64,000 nt of DNA from Anaerolineaceae bacterium (GTDB lineage: Bacteria; Chloroflexota; Anaerolineae; Aggregatilineales; Phototrophicaceae): NCBI GenBank assembly GCA_020634165.1, contig JACKCF010000003.1, positions 248,001-312,000 on the forward strand, written 5' to 3'. Positions 16,418-25,061 of the stretch are shown piece after piece. A program made the translations under genes and the position numbers. Each line of letters starts with the position of its first letter. Within the stretch, counting starts at the first letter, position 1. The notes below the pieces were generated by a model, which was given only the letters and a program-made list of their open reading frames with translations, had not been told where the DNA came from and did not search any database.

Positions 16418-17800
16418 ATGACAAATATTCAACATCCAAAAGTGGTCGTTATCGGCGCAGGTAGTCTCTTCTTTGGACGGCAGGCTATCTGGCAGATGGT
16501 TTTTTCTCCGTACCTGAACACAGGCACCTTAGCCCTGGTTGATACAGATCACGAACGGCTCGACCGCATGGCCAAATTAGCGGAGATGGTCGTCGCTGAG
16601 GCAGGTGTTTCACTCAAGATTGAATCCGCCTATGACTGGAAAGATGTGCTACCAGGGGCAGATTTTGTCGTTCTGAGTTTTGCTGAAAAGACCGTTTATT
16701 ATCGCGGTATTGATTGCACGATCTCCGAGAAATATGGGATTCGCATGTGTTCCGGCGACACAATTGGCCCAGGCGGCATCTTCCGTGCCATGCGCGAACT
16801 GCCCGTCATCATGGACTGTGTCAAAGACATCGAGCAAATGTGCCCGGATGCGTGGGTCATCAATTACATCAATCCATCGACTGTGAATGGCATGGCCCTC
16901 TCGCGCTATGCCCCCCAGATTAAGAGCTTTGCCTTGTGTGACAGTTTACACATGCCCCATATCAAGCGGCGTTATGCGCAACGTGCAGGCATTATCAGCG
17001 AAGGCGAAACGCTGAGTGCAGAGCAAGATGCTCGCTTTGATATGCGGATCGCGGGCGTGAATCACTTTACATGGATGCTCAGAGCAGAGTATGACGGCAA
17101 AAATGTGATGCCGATCATCGCGGAAGAAATTCGGAAGATTGCAGCGACAGAAGATACAGGCGGGGATCGCGGCGCGAAGGCACTATATAACAATCGGATT
17201 GCCTACAAACTGTATGAGATATTTGGCTATATTCCGGTTTGCGTGGCGCATACCAAAGAATATGTGCGCTTCTGGCAGGGCAAAGGCACTCTTGCAGAGG
17301 ACATTCCGCCGCTGTCCATCTGGGAGACTGAAGACCGCTATGACCGTCACGCCGAAATGTGGGAGCAGGTCGATTCATTCATCAATGGCGACGTTGCGAT
17401 TAGCACTTACAAAGAGATCATGGGGCCGGACCACGCGACGGACATCATTGAAAATATGGTCGGGAACCTGGGCAAGCCCTTCTATGTGAATCTGCCTAAT
17501 AATGGGGCCGTCACCAATATGAACGATGACGCTTTTCTTGAGTTGCTATGCGACATTGATATGAACGGTCCCAAGCCGAGACCTGTAGGCGAGATGCCAC
17601 GCGGCATTCGCGGCATGCAAGAGGTCATTCTGGATACGCATGAACTCACTGCGGAAGCGATCATCAAAGGCGATTACGCATTGCTGCGGCGCGCGATGAT
17701 GAGTGATCCACTGGTGACATCCATTGCAGATGCGGATGCCATCCTGAAAGAACTCCTTACTGTTGAGCGCGATATTTTGCCAGATGGCTGGTACGCATAA
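16418..17800 (+). CDS. GH4 NAD- and metal-dependent glycosidase
   Basis: A 460-residue GH4 enzyme. An N-terminal Rossmann fold (VVVIGAGSLFFGRQ) binds NAD; INYINPST and the metal-site residues Cys in FALCDSLH and His in GVNHFTW follow. GH4 enzymes cleave by oxidation and elimination at C3/C2 and include alpha-glucosidases, alpha-galactosidases, alpha-glucuronidases and alpha-galacturonidases; the residue pattern around CDSLH does not let me choose. With beta-glucuronidase, a lyase-like protein and DUF2264 alongside, an alpha-uronidase role is the best guess. Cytoplasmic, with no signal peptide. Last gene of the rightward pair, followed by a terminator. Confidence 0.85.
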   Translation: MTNIQHPKVVVIGAGSLFFGRQAIWQMVFSPYLNTGTLALVDTDHERLDRMAKLAEMVVAEAGVSLKIESAYDWKDVLPGADFVVLSFAEKTVYYRGIDCTISEKYGIRMCSGDTIGPGGIFRAMRELPVIMDCVKDIEQMCPDAWVINYINPSTVNGMALSRYAPQIKSFALCDSLHMPHIKRRYAQRAGIISEGETLSAEQDARFDMRIAGVNHFTWMLRAEYDGKNVMPIIAEEIRKIAATEDTGGDRGAKALYNNRIAYKLYEIFGYIPVCVAHTKEYVRFWQGKGTLAEDIPPLSIWETEDRYDRHAEMWEQVDSFINGDVAISTYKEIMGPDHATDIIENMVGNLGKPFYVNLPNNGAVTNMNDDAFLELLCDIDMNGPKPRPVGEMPRGIRGMQEVILDTHELTAEAIIKGDYALLRRAMMSDPLVTSIADADAILKELLTVERDILPDGWYA

Positions 17801-17840
17801 GGGCGCAGCAGAAGAATAACTTCATGAGCCTCTCTATTGG

Positions 17841-17875
17841 AAAAGCTGCTCCACAAGATGGAGCAGCTTTTTTTG
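17841..17875 (+). terminator. Intrinsic terminator after the GH4 gene
   Basis: AAAGCTGCTCC (17842-17852) pairs perfectly with GGAGCAGCTTT (17860-17870) across a 7-base loop, followed by a T run. It ends the DUF2264-GH4 transcript. The rest of the gap to 18118 holds the regulatory element at 18022. Confidence 0.9.
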
Positions 17876-18021
17876 TTAGCTATCGACCACAGATCGTCTA
17901 TGGATGTGGTTGTGAATCATGGCATCTCAACGGCTAATTCATAAGATTCGCAGACGACCTATTTTTCTCCCCCTTTTCCCCCAAATCTTTCCCTTTAGCG
18001 ACCCAGAATTTGCTGATAACT

Positions 18022-18064
18022 TTACAAAAGCCGTATATACATTCCAGATTTTCTCCAGATTTAT
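18022..18064 (+). promoter_or_regulatory. Shared promoter element, copy 1 (before the adaptor gene)
   Basis: TTACAAAA and CGTATA are followed, 21 bases after the element start, by TCCAGATTTTCT and a second CCAGATTTA. The CAGATTT blocks repeat with an 11-base period, as for OmpR/PhoB-type regulators. Nearly the same arrangement stands before the genes at 22362 and 25062. Confidence 0.65.
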
Positions 18065-18118
18065 CTACGACAATGCAGGTGCATAGCAGGATAAAGATGT
18101 AACCAGAGGAGAAAATCC

Positions 18119-19543
18119 ATGAAACGTTTTTTAATCGGTACGGCTATCGTCGTGGGCGTGATTGCTGCCGCCCTATTCGTTTTGCAACCTGCCCTGAGCA
18201 GTAACGCGGCTGCTGGCGCAGGTAACCAGGAAACCGCCATCATCCAACGGATCAACCTGGATACCCTCGTCAGTGGAACGGGCGTGGTCGAAGCTGAGAA
18301 GGTCGTCAATCTGACATTTGGCATCGGCGGCAATCTAGAAGAGATACAGGTTGATGTTGGTGACACAGTGCAATCCGGTGATCTGCTGGCACAACTCGAC
18401 ACAGCCAATTTGCTGCTGCAAGTTGATTCCGCCAGAGAAGCCCTCGCTATTGAACAGGCCAACTATGAAAGCCTGACCTCCGACCCCACACAAGCCCAGA
18501 TTACGCAGGCCGAGGCCAGTTTAGCCAGCGCAATGGCCCGATTGGCCGATATTGAAGCTGGGCTGAATATCGCCAGCAACCAGATAACGACCAGTTGTGC
18601 TGATCTGGATACTGCACAAACCGCTTATGACAATGCCCAGGATGCCTGGGAAGATTATGTATTGGCGGGTTACGAGATGGATGCAACCTTCCTGCCAGAT
18701 GATGAATCCGCTGCGGGGAACGCATTGGATGATGCACAGTCGCGACTTGATAAAGCGCTGGCGACCTGCGACACCGCAGAGACAAACGCCCAGGATTTGG
18801 GAGATCGCGCATCAGCGCAAGCAACCGTCGCACAGGCACAAGCTGTCCTTGATGAACTACTAAGTGGCCCAACAGATGAGCAAATCACCCGCCAATCCGC
18901 GCTGGTTATGCAGCGGCAAATCGCATTGCAGCAGGCCGAAAATAATCTGGCGGATGCCAGCCTGTATGCCCCTTTCAGCGGCATCGTAACCGATGTACGC
19001 GTCACAGAGGGTGAGCAGGTGGGAGCCAATACCGTCGCGATTATCATCGCTGACGACAGTCAACTGCACTTCATGATTGATGTTGATGAACAGGATGTAT
19101 TCGCACTCAATGAAGGCCAACCCGCGCGTATTACGTTATCTGCTTTAGGGGATACTTTGGTCGAAGGTGTTGTGGAACGCATTGCGCCTTCTGCCAGCCT
19201 GAACCAGGGCATCACCACTTATCCCGTGCGGATTAACGTGCTTGAAGGTCAATCGGTGCCTGTGCGCATTGGCATGACGGCTGATATTGAGATCGTCACC
19301 GGACGTGAGGAGAATGTCCTGGCAGTCGATAGTCGGGCGATCCTGCGTGATGGTAACGAAGAATATGTCCTCGTCAGTACATCACTGGGCAGCCAGCGCG
19401 TTGCAGTCCAGACCGGTGATCTGGCCAATGGCCTGACTGTCATCTATGCCGACACCCTGAAAGATGGTCAGACGGTCCTGATTGAAGACCAGACCACCAG
19501 CACCACTCGTATAGGTGCGGGCTTGCTGCGAGGGGGGAATTAG
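18119..19543 (+). CDS. MacA/HlyD-type efflux periplasmic adaptor
   Basis: A 474-residue membrane-fusion protein. One N-terminal membrane anchor (about residues 5-25) leads to a lipoyl-like half (V-D-V-G-D-T-V-Q-S-G-D-L-L-A-Q-L-D), a long Ala/Gln/Asp-rich coiled-coil hairpin (about residues 110-280, somewhat longer than usual and containing two Cys), the second lipoyl half (LYAPFSGIVTDVRVTEGEQV) and beta-barrel domains. It links to the ATPase and permease encoded next, 2 and about 860 bases downstream, to form an ABC export or mechanotransmission complex. A strong AGAGGAGAAA ribosome site precedes ATG 18119. The cargo is unknown. Confidence 0.87.
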   Translation: MKRFLIGTAIVVGVIAAALFVLQPALSSNAAAGAGNQETAIIQRINLDTLVSGTGVVEAEKVVNLTFGIGGNLEEIQVDVGDTVQSGDLLAQLDTANLLLQVDSAREALAIEQANYESLTSDPTQAQITQAEASLASAMARLADIEAGLNIASNQITTSCADLDTAQTAYDNAQDAWEDYVLAGYEMDATFLPDDESAAGNALDDAQSRLDKALATCDTAETNAQDLGDRASAQATVAQAQAVLDELLSGPTDEQITRQSALVMQRQIALQQAENNLADASLYAPFSGIVTDVRVTEGEQVGANTVAIIIADDSQLHFMIDVDEQDVFALNEGQPARITLSALGDTLVEGVVERIAPSASLNQGITTYPVRINVLEGQSVPVRIGMTADIEIVTGREENVLAVDSRAILRDGNEEYVLVSTSLGSQRVAVQTGDLANGLTVIYADTLKDGQTVLIEDQTTSTTRIGAGLLRGGN

Positions 19544-19545
19544 CC

Positions 19546-20421
19546 ATGTTGGCCAGTATCCAGGAAGCCGCTACAACAGGCCCAACAGAGGCTGCGTTAG
19601 CACCTCATCCAGACAGAAAGTGCATCATTGATACGCATGAATTGCGCAAAGTCTATCAGATGGGCGAAATGGAAGTTCACGCCTTACGAGGTGTCTCTAT
19701 ACAGATTTATGAAGGTGAGATGGTGGCCATTGTCGGGCCATCTGGCTCTGGCAAGAGTACCTTGATGGCTATCCTCGGCATATTGGATGTGCCATCTGCG
19801 GGCAAGTATATGCTGGATGGCATTGAAATCCAGCAGATGCATGAGGACGACCTGGCCCTGATCCGTAATGATCGTATTGGCTTCGTCTTCCAGAAATTCA
19901 ACCTGCTCTCACGCAGCACCGTTCTAGATAACGTCATCCTGCCGATGATCTATCGGGGACTATCGAAAAATGACCGAATTGATCGCGCCAAACAGGTGCT
20001 GGAGATGGTCGGCCTGGGAGACAGAATACACCATAAGCCAACGGAGCTTTCCGGCGGTCAGCAGCAGCGAGTCGCTATCGCCCGTGCGCTGGCCAATGAT
20101 CCCGCGCTGGTGCTGGCAGACGAACCGACTGGCAATCTGGATACCAAAACGGGCGAACAAATCATGGAATTGTTCCATAAACTCAATAAGGAACAAGGTA
20201 TCACCATCGTCATCGTCACGCATGATCCTGAGGTCGCGGCACAGGCAGATCGCATCATCAGCCTGCGCGATGGGCTGATCGAAGCCGATCAGACAACCAT
20301 TCAACATAAGTTTCCCGAAGGCGATGAGGGTGATATCGATGAAATTGCCAACGAGGATATTCCTGAGAATGCCGTCCTCACTGTTGAGAAAGGACCGACC
20401 GATGCTGACAAGACTGAATGA
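19546..20421 (+). CDS. MacB-type ABC transporter ATPase
   Basis: A 291-residue LolD/MacB-like ATPase: Walker A GPSGSGKST (about residues 64-72), signature LSGGQQQRVAIARA, Walker B LVLADEPTGNLD and H-loop VTHD. It carries an N-terminal extension of about 30 residues and an acidic C-terminal tail (EGDEGDIDEIANEDIPE). In canonical MacB the ATPase is fused to the permease; here they are separate, and the genes overlap by 20 bases. It powers the permease that follows. Confidence 0.9.
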   Translation: MLASIQEAATTGPTEAALAPHPDRKCIIDTHELRKVYQMGEMEVHALRGVSIQIYEGEMVAIVGPSGSGKSTLMAILGILDVPSAGKYMLDGIEIQQMHEDDLALIRNDRIGFVFQKFNLLSRSTVLDNVILPMIYRGLSKNDRIDRAKQVLEMVGLGDRIHHKPTELSGGQQQRVAIARALANDPALVLADEPTGNLDTKTGEQIMELFHKLNKEQGITIVIVTHDPEVAAQADRIISLRDGLIEADQTTIQHKFPEGDEGDIDEIANEDIPENAVLTVEKGPTDADKTE

Positions 20422-22186
20422 TGGCAAGCACCATCTGGCCAGCGTTGTGACGCTCGTAAGTGGCATCGTGCTCCTGATGACGGTTGTTCTTTTTTCTCCT
20501 CTGATTGATGTGCGGGCTGCGGGACGTGATCTGTTTACACAAGCTGTGGCTTCAGGTGAAATCACACTGTCGCCAGAGGCAGGGGGCAATCTTTCGGAAT
20601 TGTTGGATGCCGCATCGTCAGGGACCACACTGTCTGGTTCCGCTGCGGCGGCAATCACCAGTCCAACGGATGTCCTGGAACGATTACTGCCCGTCGCAGG
20701 GCTGCTGGCGATTGTCGCAGGCGCACTGGGCATCTATCGGCCTGAATGGGGGCCAACCCTACGCTGGCTGACCGTGCTGGCGGGTATGCTTGGGTTGGTT
20801 TACTACGCCGCCGTATTCGGTGTACTGAGTAGAACCATGCTGCTTGATCTGGCTGGACATACGTCCGTGATGTTTTACGTGGCGCTGGTGGCCTGTATGG
20901 GTTTGCTGGCGCAGGCATTCATCAAGCGTCCTGGCGAAGAACAGGCTGAATCTGTGCGGCGGCTGATTGGTCCGGCAAATGGCGGTATGAGCCTCAACCA
21001 GAACGTCGCGATGGCACTGGATGCTATCTGGGTGAACAAAATGCGCTCCGGTTTGACGATGCTGGGCATCATCATCGGTGTGATGGCGATTGTGTCACTG
21101 CTCTCGATTGGGCAGGGCGCGCAGGCATCAGTGACCGATACGATCACCGGAGCGGGGTCTAATGTCCTGTCCGTTTCCGGCGTTACTCCGGCTGTTTTGA
21201 CGATGGATGATGTCGAAGTCTTGAAATCGAGCCTGACCAACGTCGAATACATCGACCCGACCTACTATGAAACGACCATCGTGCGCACCGACATGGAAAC
21301 CAAATCTATCCGCGTCAACGGCGTTACGGCGGATTATGCCGATGCTGAGGACATCGTGATGGACATTGGTCGATTCGTCAATCAGGCTGATCTGGATCGT
21401 CGCGGACAGGTGGCGGTCCTGGGGCCAGATGTCGCCGAAACGCTCTTTGACAACGTCAATCCTATTGGTCGTACCGTAACTATCAATGGCAATCCGTTTG
21501 AGGTCATCGGTGTACTGGAAGCACAGGGAACGAACTTCGGCCAAAGTCCAGATGAGCAAATCTTCGTGCCATTGACGACCGCCCAGCGCAATCTGTTTGA
21601 TACGTCGGTGGTGGGTACGAGTGCCAAGCGCGTCAGCAATATCCGCATTCATGCGATTGATACCGACAGCGTGGGGCGCGTCAAGCAAACGGTCGAGGTC
21701 GTTCTGCGGGCCGCACATGATCTTGATGTTGATGAGGATAATGATTTTTCGATCTTTGACTCGCAAATCCTGCTGGATGCGGCATCAACGGTGACGAGTA
21801 CCTTTACGCTGCTGTTGGGTGCGGTAGCATCCGTATCGCTGGTGGTTGGTGGTATCGGCATTATGAACATCAGCCTGGTATCGGTGGCAGAACGCACTAA
21901 GGAGATTGGCCTGCGTAAAGCGATTGGCGCTCGCAAATCCCATATCTTGCAGCAGTTCCTGATCGAGACAGTGGTGATGAGCTTCGTCGGCGGCATCCTG
22001 GGCGTCATCAGCGGGGTGGCAGTTGCGGGCATCATCCAGGCATCGGATGTGTTCAGCGTGAGTGTTACGCCGGAATCCATCATGCTGGGGCTGGCATCGT
22101 CGATTGCGATTGGCATTTTCTTTGGCGTGTATCCGGCACAGCGGGCGGCTTCCCTACAACCGATTGAAGCCCTGCGAACTGAGTAA
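20402..22186 (+). CDS. MacB-type ABC permease with an extra N-terminal membrane domain
   Basis: A 594-residue protein (ATG 20402, overlapping the ATPase stop; an in-frame upstream extension to 20324 only runs antisense to nothing useful and was dropped). The C-terminal 400 residues are a standard MacB/FtsX unit: first helix in SGLTMLGIIIGVMAIVSLLSIGQGA, a periplasmic MacB_PCD domain, and three terminal helices with EIGLRKAIGARKSHILQQFLIE. Before this lie about 170 residues with roughly four additional hydrophobic segments and a Ser/Ala-rich loop, which I do not recognise. This addition is unusual for the family and may help sensing or assembly. Confidence 0.87.
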   Translation: MLTRLNDGKHHLASVVTLVSGIVLLMTVVLFSPLIDVRAAGRDLFTQAVASGEITLSPEAGGNLSELLDAASSGTTLSGSAAAAITSPTDVLERLLPVAGLLAIVAGALGIYRPEWGPTLRWLTVLAGMLGLVYYAAVFGVLSRTMLLDLAGHTSVMFYVALVACMGLLAQAFIKRPGEEQAESVRRLIGPANGGMSLNQNVAMALDAIWVNKMRSGLTMLGIIIGVMAIVSLLSIGQGAQASVTDTITGAGSNVLSVSGVTPAVLTMDDVEVLKSSLTNVEYIDPTYYETTIVRTDMETKSIRVNGVTADYADAEDIVMDIGRFVNQADLDRRGQVAVLGPDVAETLFDNVNPIGRTVTINGNPFEVIGVLEAQGTNFGQSPDEQIFVPLTTAQRNLFDTSVVGTSAKRVSNIRIHAIDTDSVGRVKQTVEVVLRAAHDLDVDEDNDFSIFDSQILLDAASTVTSTFTLLLGAVASVSLVVGGIGIMNISLVSVAERTKEIGLRKAIGARKSHILQQFLIETVVMSFVGGILGVISGVAVAGIIQASDVFSVSVTPESIMLGLASSIAIGIFFGVYPAQRAASLQPIEALRTE

Positions 22187-22212
22187 CACGAAATACCCTT
22201 TCCACAAGCATA

Positions 22213-22250
22213 AAAACGCAGTGATGAATAGTCGTCACTGCGTTTTGCAT
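22213..22250 (+). terminator. Intrinsic terminator after the permease gene
   Basis: AAAACGCAGTGA (22213-22224) pairs perfectly with TCACTGCGTTTT (22235-22246) over a 10-base loop, ending in a T run. It closes the adaptor-ATPase-permease transcript. Confidence 0.85.
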
Positions 22251-22274
22251 TCTGTAGATAATGCGCAAATACAT

Positions 22275-22315
22275 TTACAAAATGCGTATACAGGCTCCAG
22301 ATTTTCTACAGATTC
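22275..22315 (+). promoter_or_regulatory. Shared promoter element, copy 2 (before the SH3b/binding-fold gene)
   Basis: TTACAAAA, then CGTATA, then at the same spacing as copy 1 TCCAGATTTTCT followed by ACAGATT. The element is immediately downstream of the terminator at 22213-22250 and about 50 bases before the start codon, so it belongs to the downstream gene. Confidence 0.65.
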
Positions 22316-22361
22316 CGCGCAGAGAATAGGCATAAAGGCAAAATCACAACCCTGATGATAA

Positions 22362-24869
22362 ATGAAAGGTATGTTCCAAATGAGAATGAAACGCAACTGG
22401 CCTATCCTCTTGATCTTCGCGATATTCGCCCTGGGGGCGGTATCCGTCTTTGCGGAAGCAGAAGTAGAAATCCAGACAGATGGTGCCAACCTCAACCTGC
22501 GCTATGAGCCATCGACTGAGAGCGAGGTGATTGCTTCGATTCCGAATGGCACGATTGTTACGGCGACCCGTCAGACAGATGATGGCGAATGGATGGAAGT
22601 TGCTTATGACGGTACTGTCGGCTGGATTGACGCAGACCTGGCTAACGTGCTTTCCGGTGAGCTGGATGGCATTGTGGCGGCAGTCGAGACAGAGAGCAAC
22701 GATAAAGCCGTAATTACAAATCTGCGCATCACCAGCGAAGGCGATAGTGAAACCATCAAGGTCGCTTTCATCCGCAGTACGCTGGGAAGCCAGGAAGAAG
22801 CCGATGTACTCGCCCTGCAAGGCGCACAGCTTGCTATCGAACAGATCATGGCGGACGATGATGTACTGGCCGACTATGACATCGAGCTGATGGTCTACGA
22901 AGCGAATACGACTGAAGAAGCTGCCGAGGCCTACGAAGACGCAGTTGACGACGATGCGACTATTATTCTGGGACCGAACGACCAGCGTCAACGGGAGGCT
23001 ATTTTCCGTGATTATGCTGTCGATACGCCCTTGTTTTACGTCGATACTGAAACAAGCAGCGAAGCCAATGTGTATCAGTTGGGCGTCAGCGATGATGAGA
23101 TGATGCTCGGATTGGCTGATTATCTGGTCAACGAACGCTACCTGAATAACATCGCCATCATTAGTATTGATACGATGCGCGCTGAAGCTGGCATCGCTGC
23201 ATTTGTCGATGCGGCTGGCGAGGAATCTATCAGCGCGAATCTGGTTCATTCGGTGGATACAGACGAATTCCTGGGAGACGCTCGTGATGTCGCGGATGCC
23301 GATGCGGAAGCGCTCTTGCTGTGGACAACCGATGCCCAGGCGCGTTTGGTGTTGCAGGCATTGGCCGATGAAGATTGGCATGGTGATGTCATCTTTATCG
23401 GGCTGGATGATGACTTTTTGGCAGCAACCGACGCATCACTCAGCGAGGGTTTGCTAACGCCGGTCATCTGGAATGCTGTCGCTTATGATGTCACCAGCCA
23501 GCAGTTCGTAGAAGATTACTGGGTGCGCTGGATGGCTACGCCGTCGGCTGCCGCAGCCGGTATGTATGATGCGGTCCAGATGGTCGCACAAAGCATCAAC
23601 GATGGTATTCGGCTGAGCAGCATAGATTATTCCGGTGTGCTGGGTGCGTACAGCCATCTGGAATTGGGAAGCTTGCGGCTGGCACAGGTCGTGGCTGGCG
23701 ATCTGATCGAGGTAGCGCAGTATGCGGATGGTGAGTGTGTAACCTGTGTCGCCAATGTCCTGCCAGATGTCCGCGACGTTGATGCAGAAAATCGCGTCAC
23801 GGTGGCGATTGGGCTGATTGTGCCAACCGATGGCAGCACGGCAGTCTATGGCCAGCATGCCCAGCAGGGCGCTGAACTCGCTATTCGCGAGATTCAGAAC
23901 AATGGCGGCGTCTACGATGAAGCGTCGGATACGCTCTATACGCTGCGTTTGCAGGAATATGATATGCAAACCAGTGCCGATGTGTCAGCAGCATTTGCGA
24001 CAGCAACGGACGATGGTGTGGCAATCATCCTGGGACCAGACTATAACGCGGATGTCATTCCAAATATTCGACTGAGTCAGCAGGCTGAACTGCCGCAGTT
24101 CGTATCGGCTACGGGTTTAGAGACCGGCGACCTATCTGAGAACGACTATCTGTACCAACTGCGGGCTAACGATCTCACGCTGGCGAGCGCCAGTGCCCGC
24201 TATCTGCTGGATGAGCGCGAGATGGAGCGCTTTGCGACGGTCACAATCCATACTGACTACGCCGAGTATGTCAAAGACCATCTGCGTACCCAGATCAACG
24301 CATCAGAAGATGGCGTCCTGGTCGCTGAGTATAGTCATGATGTCGATGAACGGGATATGACACGCATTGCACGGAATATCAGCCAGGATGATGTGGAGGC
24401 GGTATTCGTCTGGACAACGCCAGAAGCGGCGCTCAATCTGGAAGCGGCACTAGAGGAATTGGATTGGGATGGCACACTGATCTATGGTTATCTGACGAGT
24501 GAAAATCAAGCTCAGTTTGCCGATGCTCGTATCGAAATCATCGCCCCAATAACTTGGTCAGGTGTAGCAGGCGACTGGGCAAGCCAGAACTTTACCCAGG
24601 CTTATATCGAGCGCTATGCACAAGCCCCTATCGCCCAGAGTGCCGCTTACTATGATGGCATGTATATGATCGCTCATGCCCTGCAAACCACTGCACCGGA
24701 CGAGATCAACACGTGGTTACAATCCGGCGATGGTTTCAGGGGTGTTCAGGGAGCATATATGACCAGCGATAGTACAGGTGAACTGACGCAGTCGGTCACG
24801 CTGGTGAGCCTAGACGATGGCAATCTGGTGGAACTGGCCCGCTACGACGGTACAACGCGCATCCGATAA
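22362..24869 (+). CDS. Secreted SH3b domain protein with two periplasmic-binding folds
   Basis: An 835-residue protein. The N-terminus is a signal peptide (starts at 22362 or, with a better-spaced AAAGG, 22380). Residues about 35-95 are a bacterial SH3 domain (NLNLRYEPSTESEVIASIPNG). Two type-I periplasmic-binding folds of the Leu/Ile/Val receptor class follow: about 128-460 (IKVAFIRSTLGSQEEADVLA) and about 485-835 (VTVAIGLIVPTDGSTAVYGQ). The second begins like true branched-chain amino-acid receptors. No transporter genes for such substrates are adjacent. It sits between an export system and a two-component system and shares their promoter element, so an extracytoplasmic ligand or cell-wall sensing role is possible but unproven. 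Confidence 0.75.
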   Translation: MKGMFQMRMKRNWPILLIFAIFALGAVSVFAEAEVEIQTDGANLNLRYEPSTESEVIASIPNGTIVTATRQTDDGEWMEVAYDGTVGWIDADLANVLSGELDGIVAAVETESNDKAVITNLRITSEGDSETIKVAFIRSTLGSQEEADVLALQGAQLAIEQIMADDDVLADYDIELMVYEANTTEEAAEAYEDAVDDDATIILGPNDQRQREAIFRDYAVDTPLFYVDTETSSEANVYQLGVSDDEMMLGLADYLVNERYLNNIAIISIDTMRAEAGIAAFVDAAGEESISANLVHSVDTDEFLGDARDVADADAEALLLWTTDAQARLVLQALADEDWHGDVIFIGLDDDFLAATDASLSEGLLTPVIWNAVAYDVTSQQFVEDYWVRWMATPSAAAAGMYDAVQMVAQSINDGIRLSSIDYSGVLGAYSHLELGSLRLAQVVAGDLIEVAQYADGECVTCVANVLPDVRDVDAENRVTVAIGLIVPTDGSTAVYGQHAQQGAELAIREIQNNGGVYDEASDTLYTLRLQEYDMQTSADVSAAFATATDDGVAIILGPDYNADVIPNIRLSQQAELPQFVSATGLETGDLSENDYLYQLRANDLTLASASARYLLDEREMERFATVTIHTDYAEYVKDHLRTQINASEDGVLVAEYSHDVDERDMTRIARNISQDDVEAVFVWTTPEAALNLEAALEELDWDGTLIYGYLTSENQAQFADARIEIIAPITWSGVAGDWASQNFTQAYIERYAQAPIAQSAAYYDGMYMIAHALQTTAPDEINTWLQSGDGFRGVQGAYMTSDSTGELTQSVTLVSLDDGNLVELARYDGTTRIR

Positions 24870-24878
24870 ATGAAATTT

Positions 24879-24905
24879 GGGACAGTCGAATGGCTGTCCC
24901 TTTAT
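24879..24905 (+). terminator. Hairpin terminator after the SH3b/binding-fold gene
   Basis: GGGACAG (24879-24885) pairs with CTGTCCC (24894-24900) over 8 bases, followed by TTTATCTT. The stem is short but well placed, 10 bases after the stop codon. Confidence 0.7.
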
Positions 24906-24915
24906 CTTCCCTGAT

Positions 24916-24957
24916 TTATAAAGCGTCCGGTCTATCTCCAGATTTTCTACAGATTTA
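24916..24957 (+). promoter_or_regulatory. Shared promoter element, copy 3 (before the response regulator)
   Basis: TTATAAAG is followed 21 bases after the element start by TCCAGATTTTCT and ACAGATTTAT, the same core and 11-base repeat period as copies 1 and 2. Its place before the response regulator gene suggests autoregulation. Confidence 0.65.
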
Positions 24958-25061
24958 TGCCGCAAGATGTGTAAGTCACATCTTAGATGATCTCTTGAGG
25001 GCAGGAGGCCATCTTGTGCTATAAGATAGCGATAGAGCATTCAACATAAGCGGAGCAAGGC

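Noticed and set aside
22344..23381. A 345-codon open frame on the minus strand opposite the SH3b/binding-fold gene
   Set aside because: The + strand frame has clear domains and a signal peptide; the opposite frame is low in recognisable sequence and is a codon-bias shadow.
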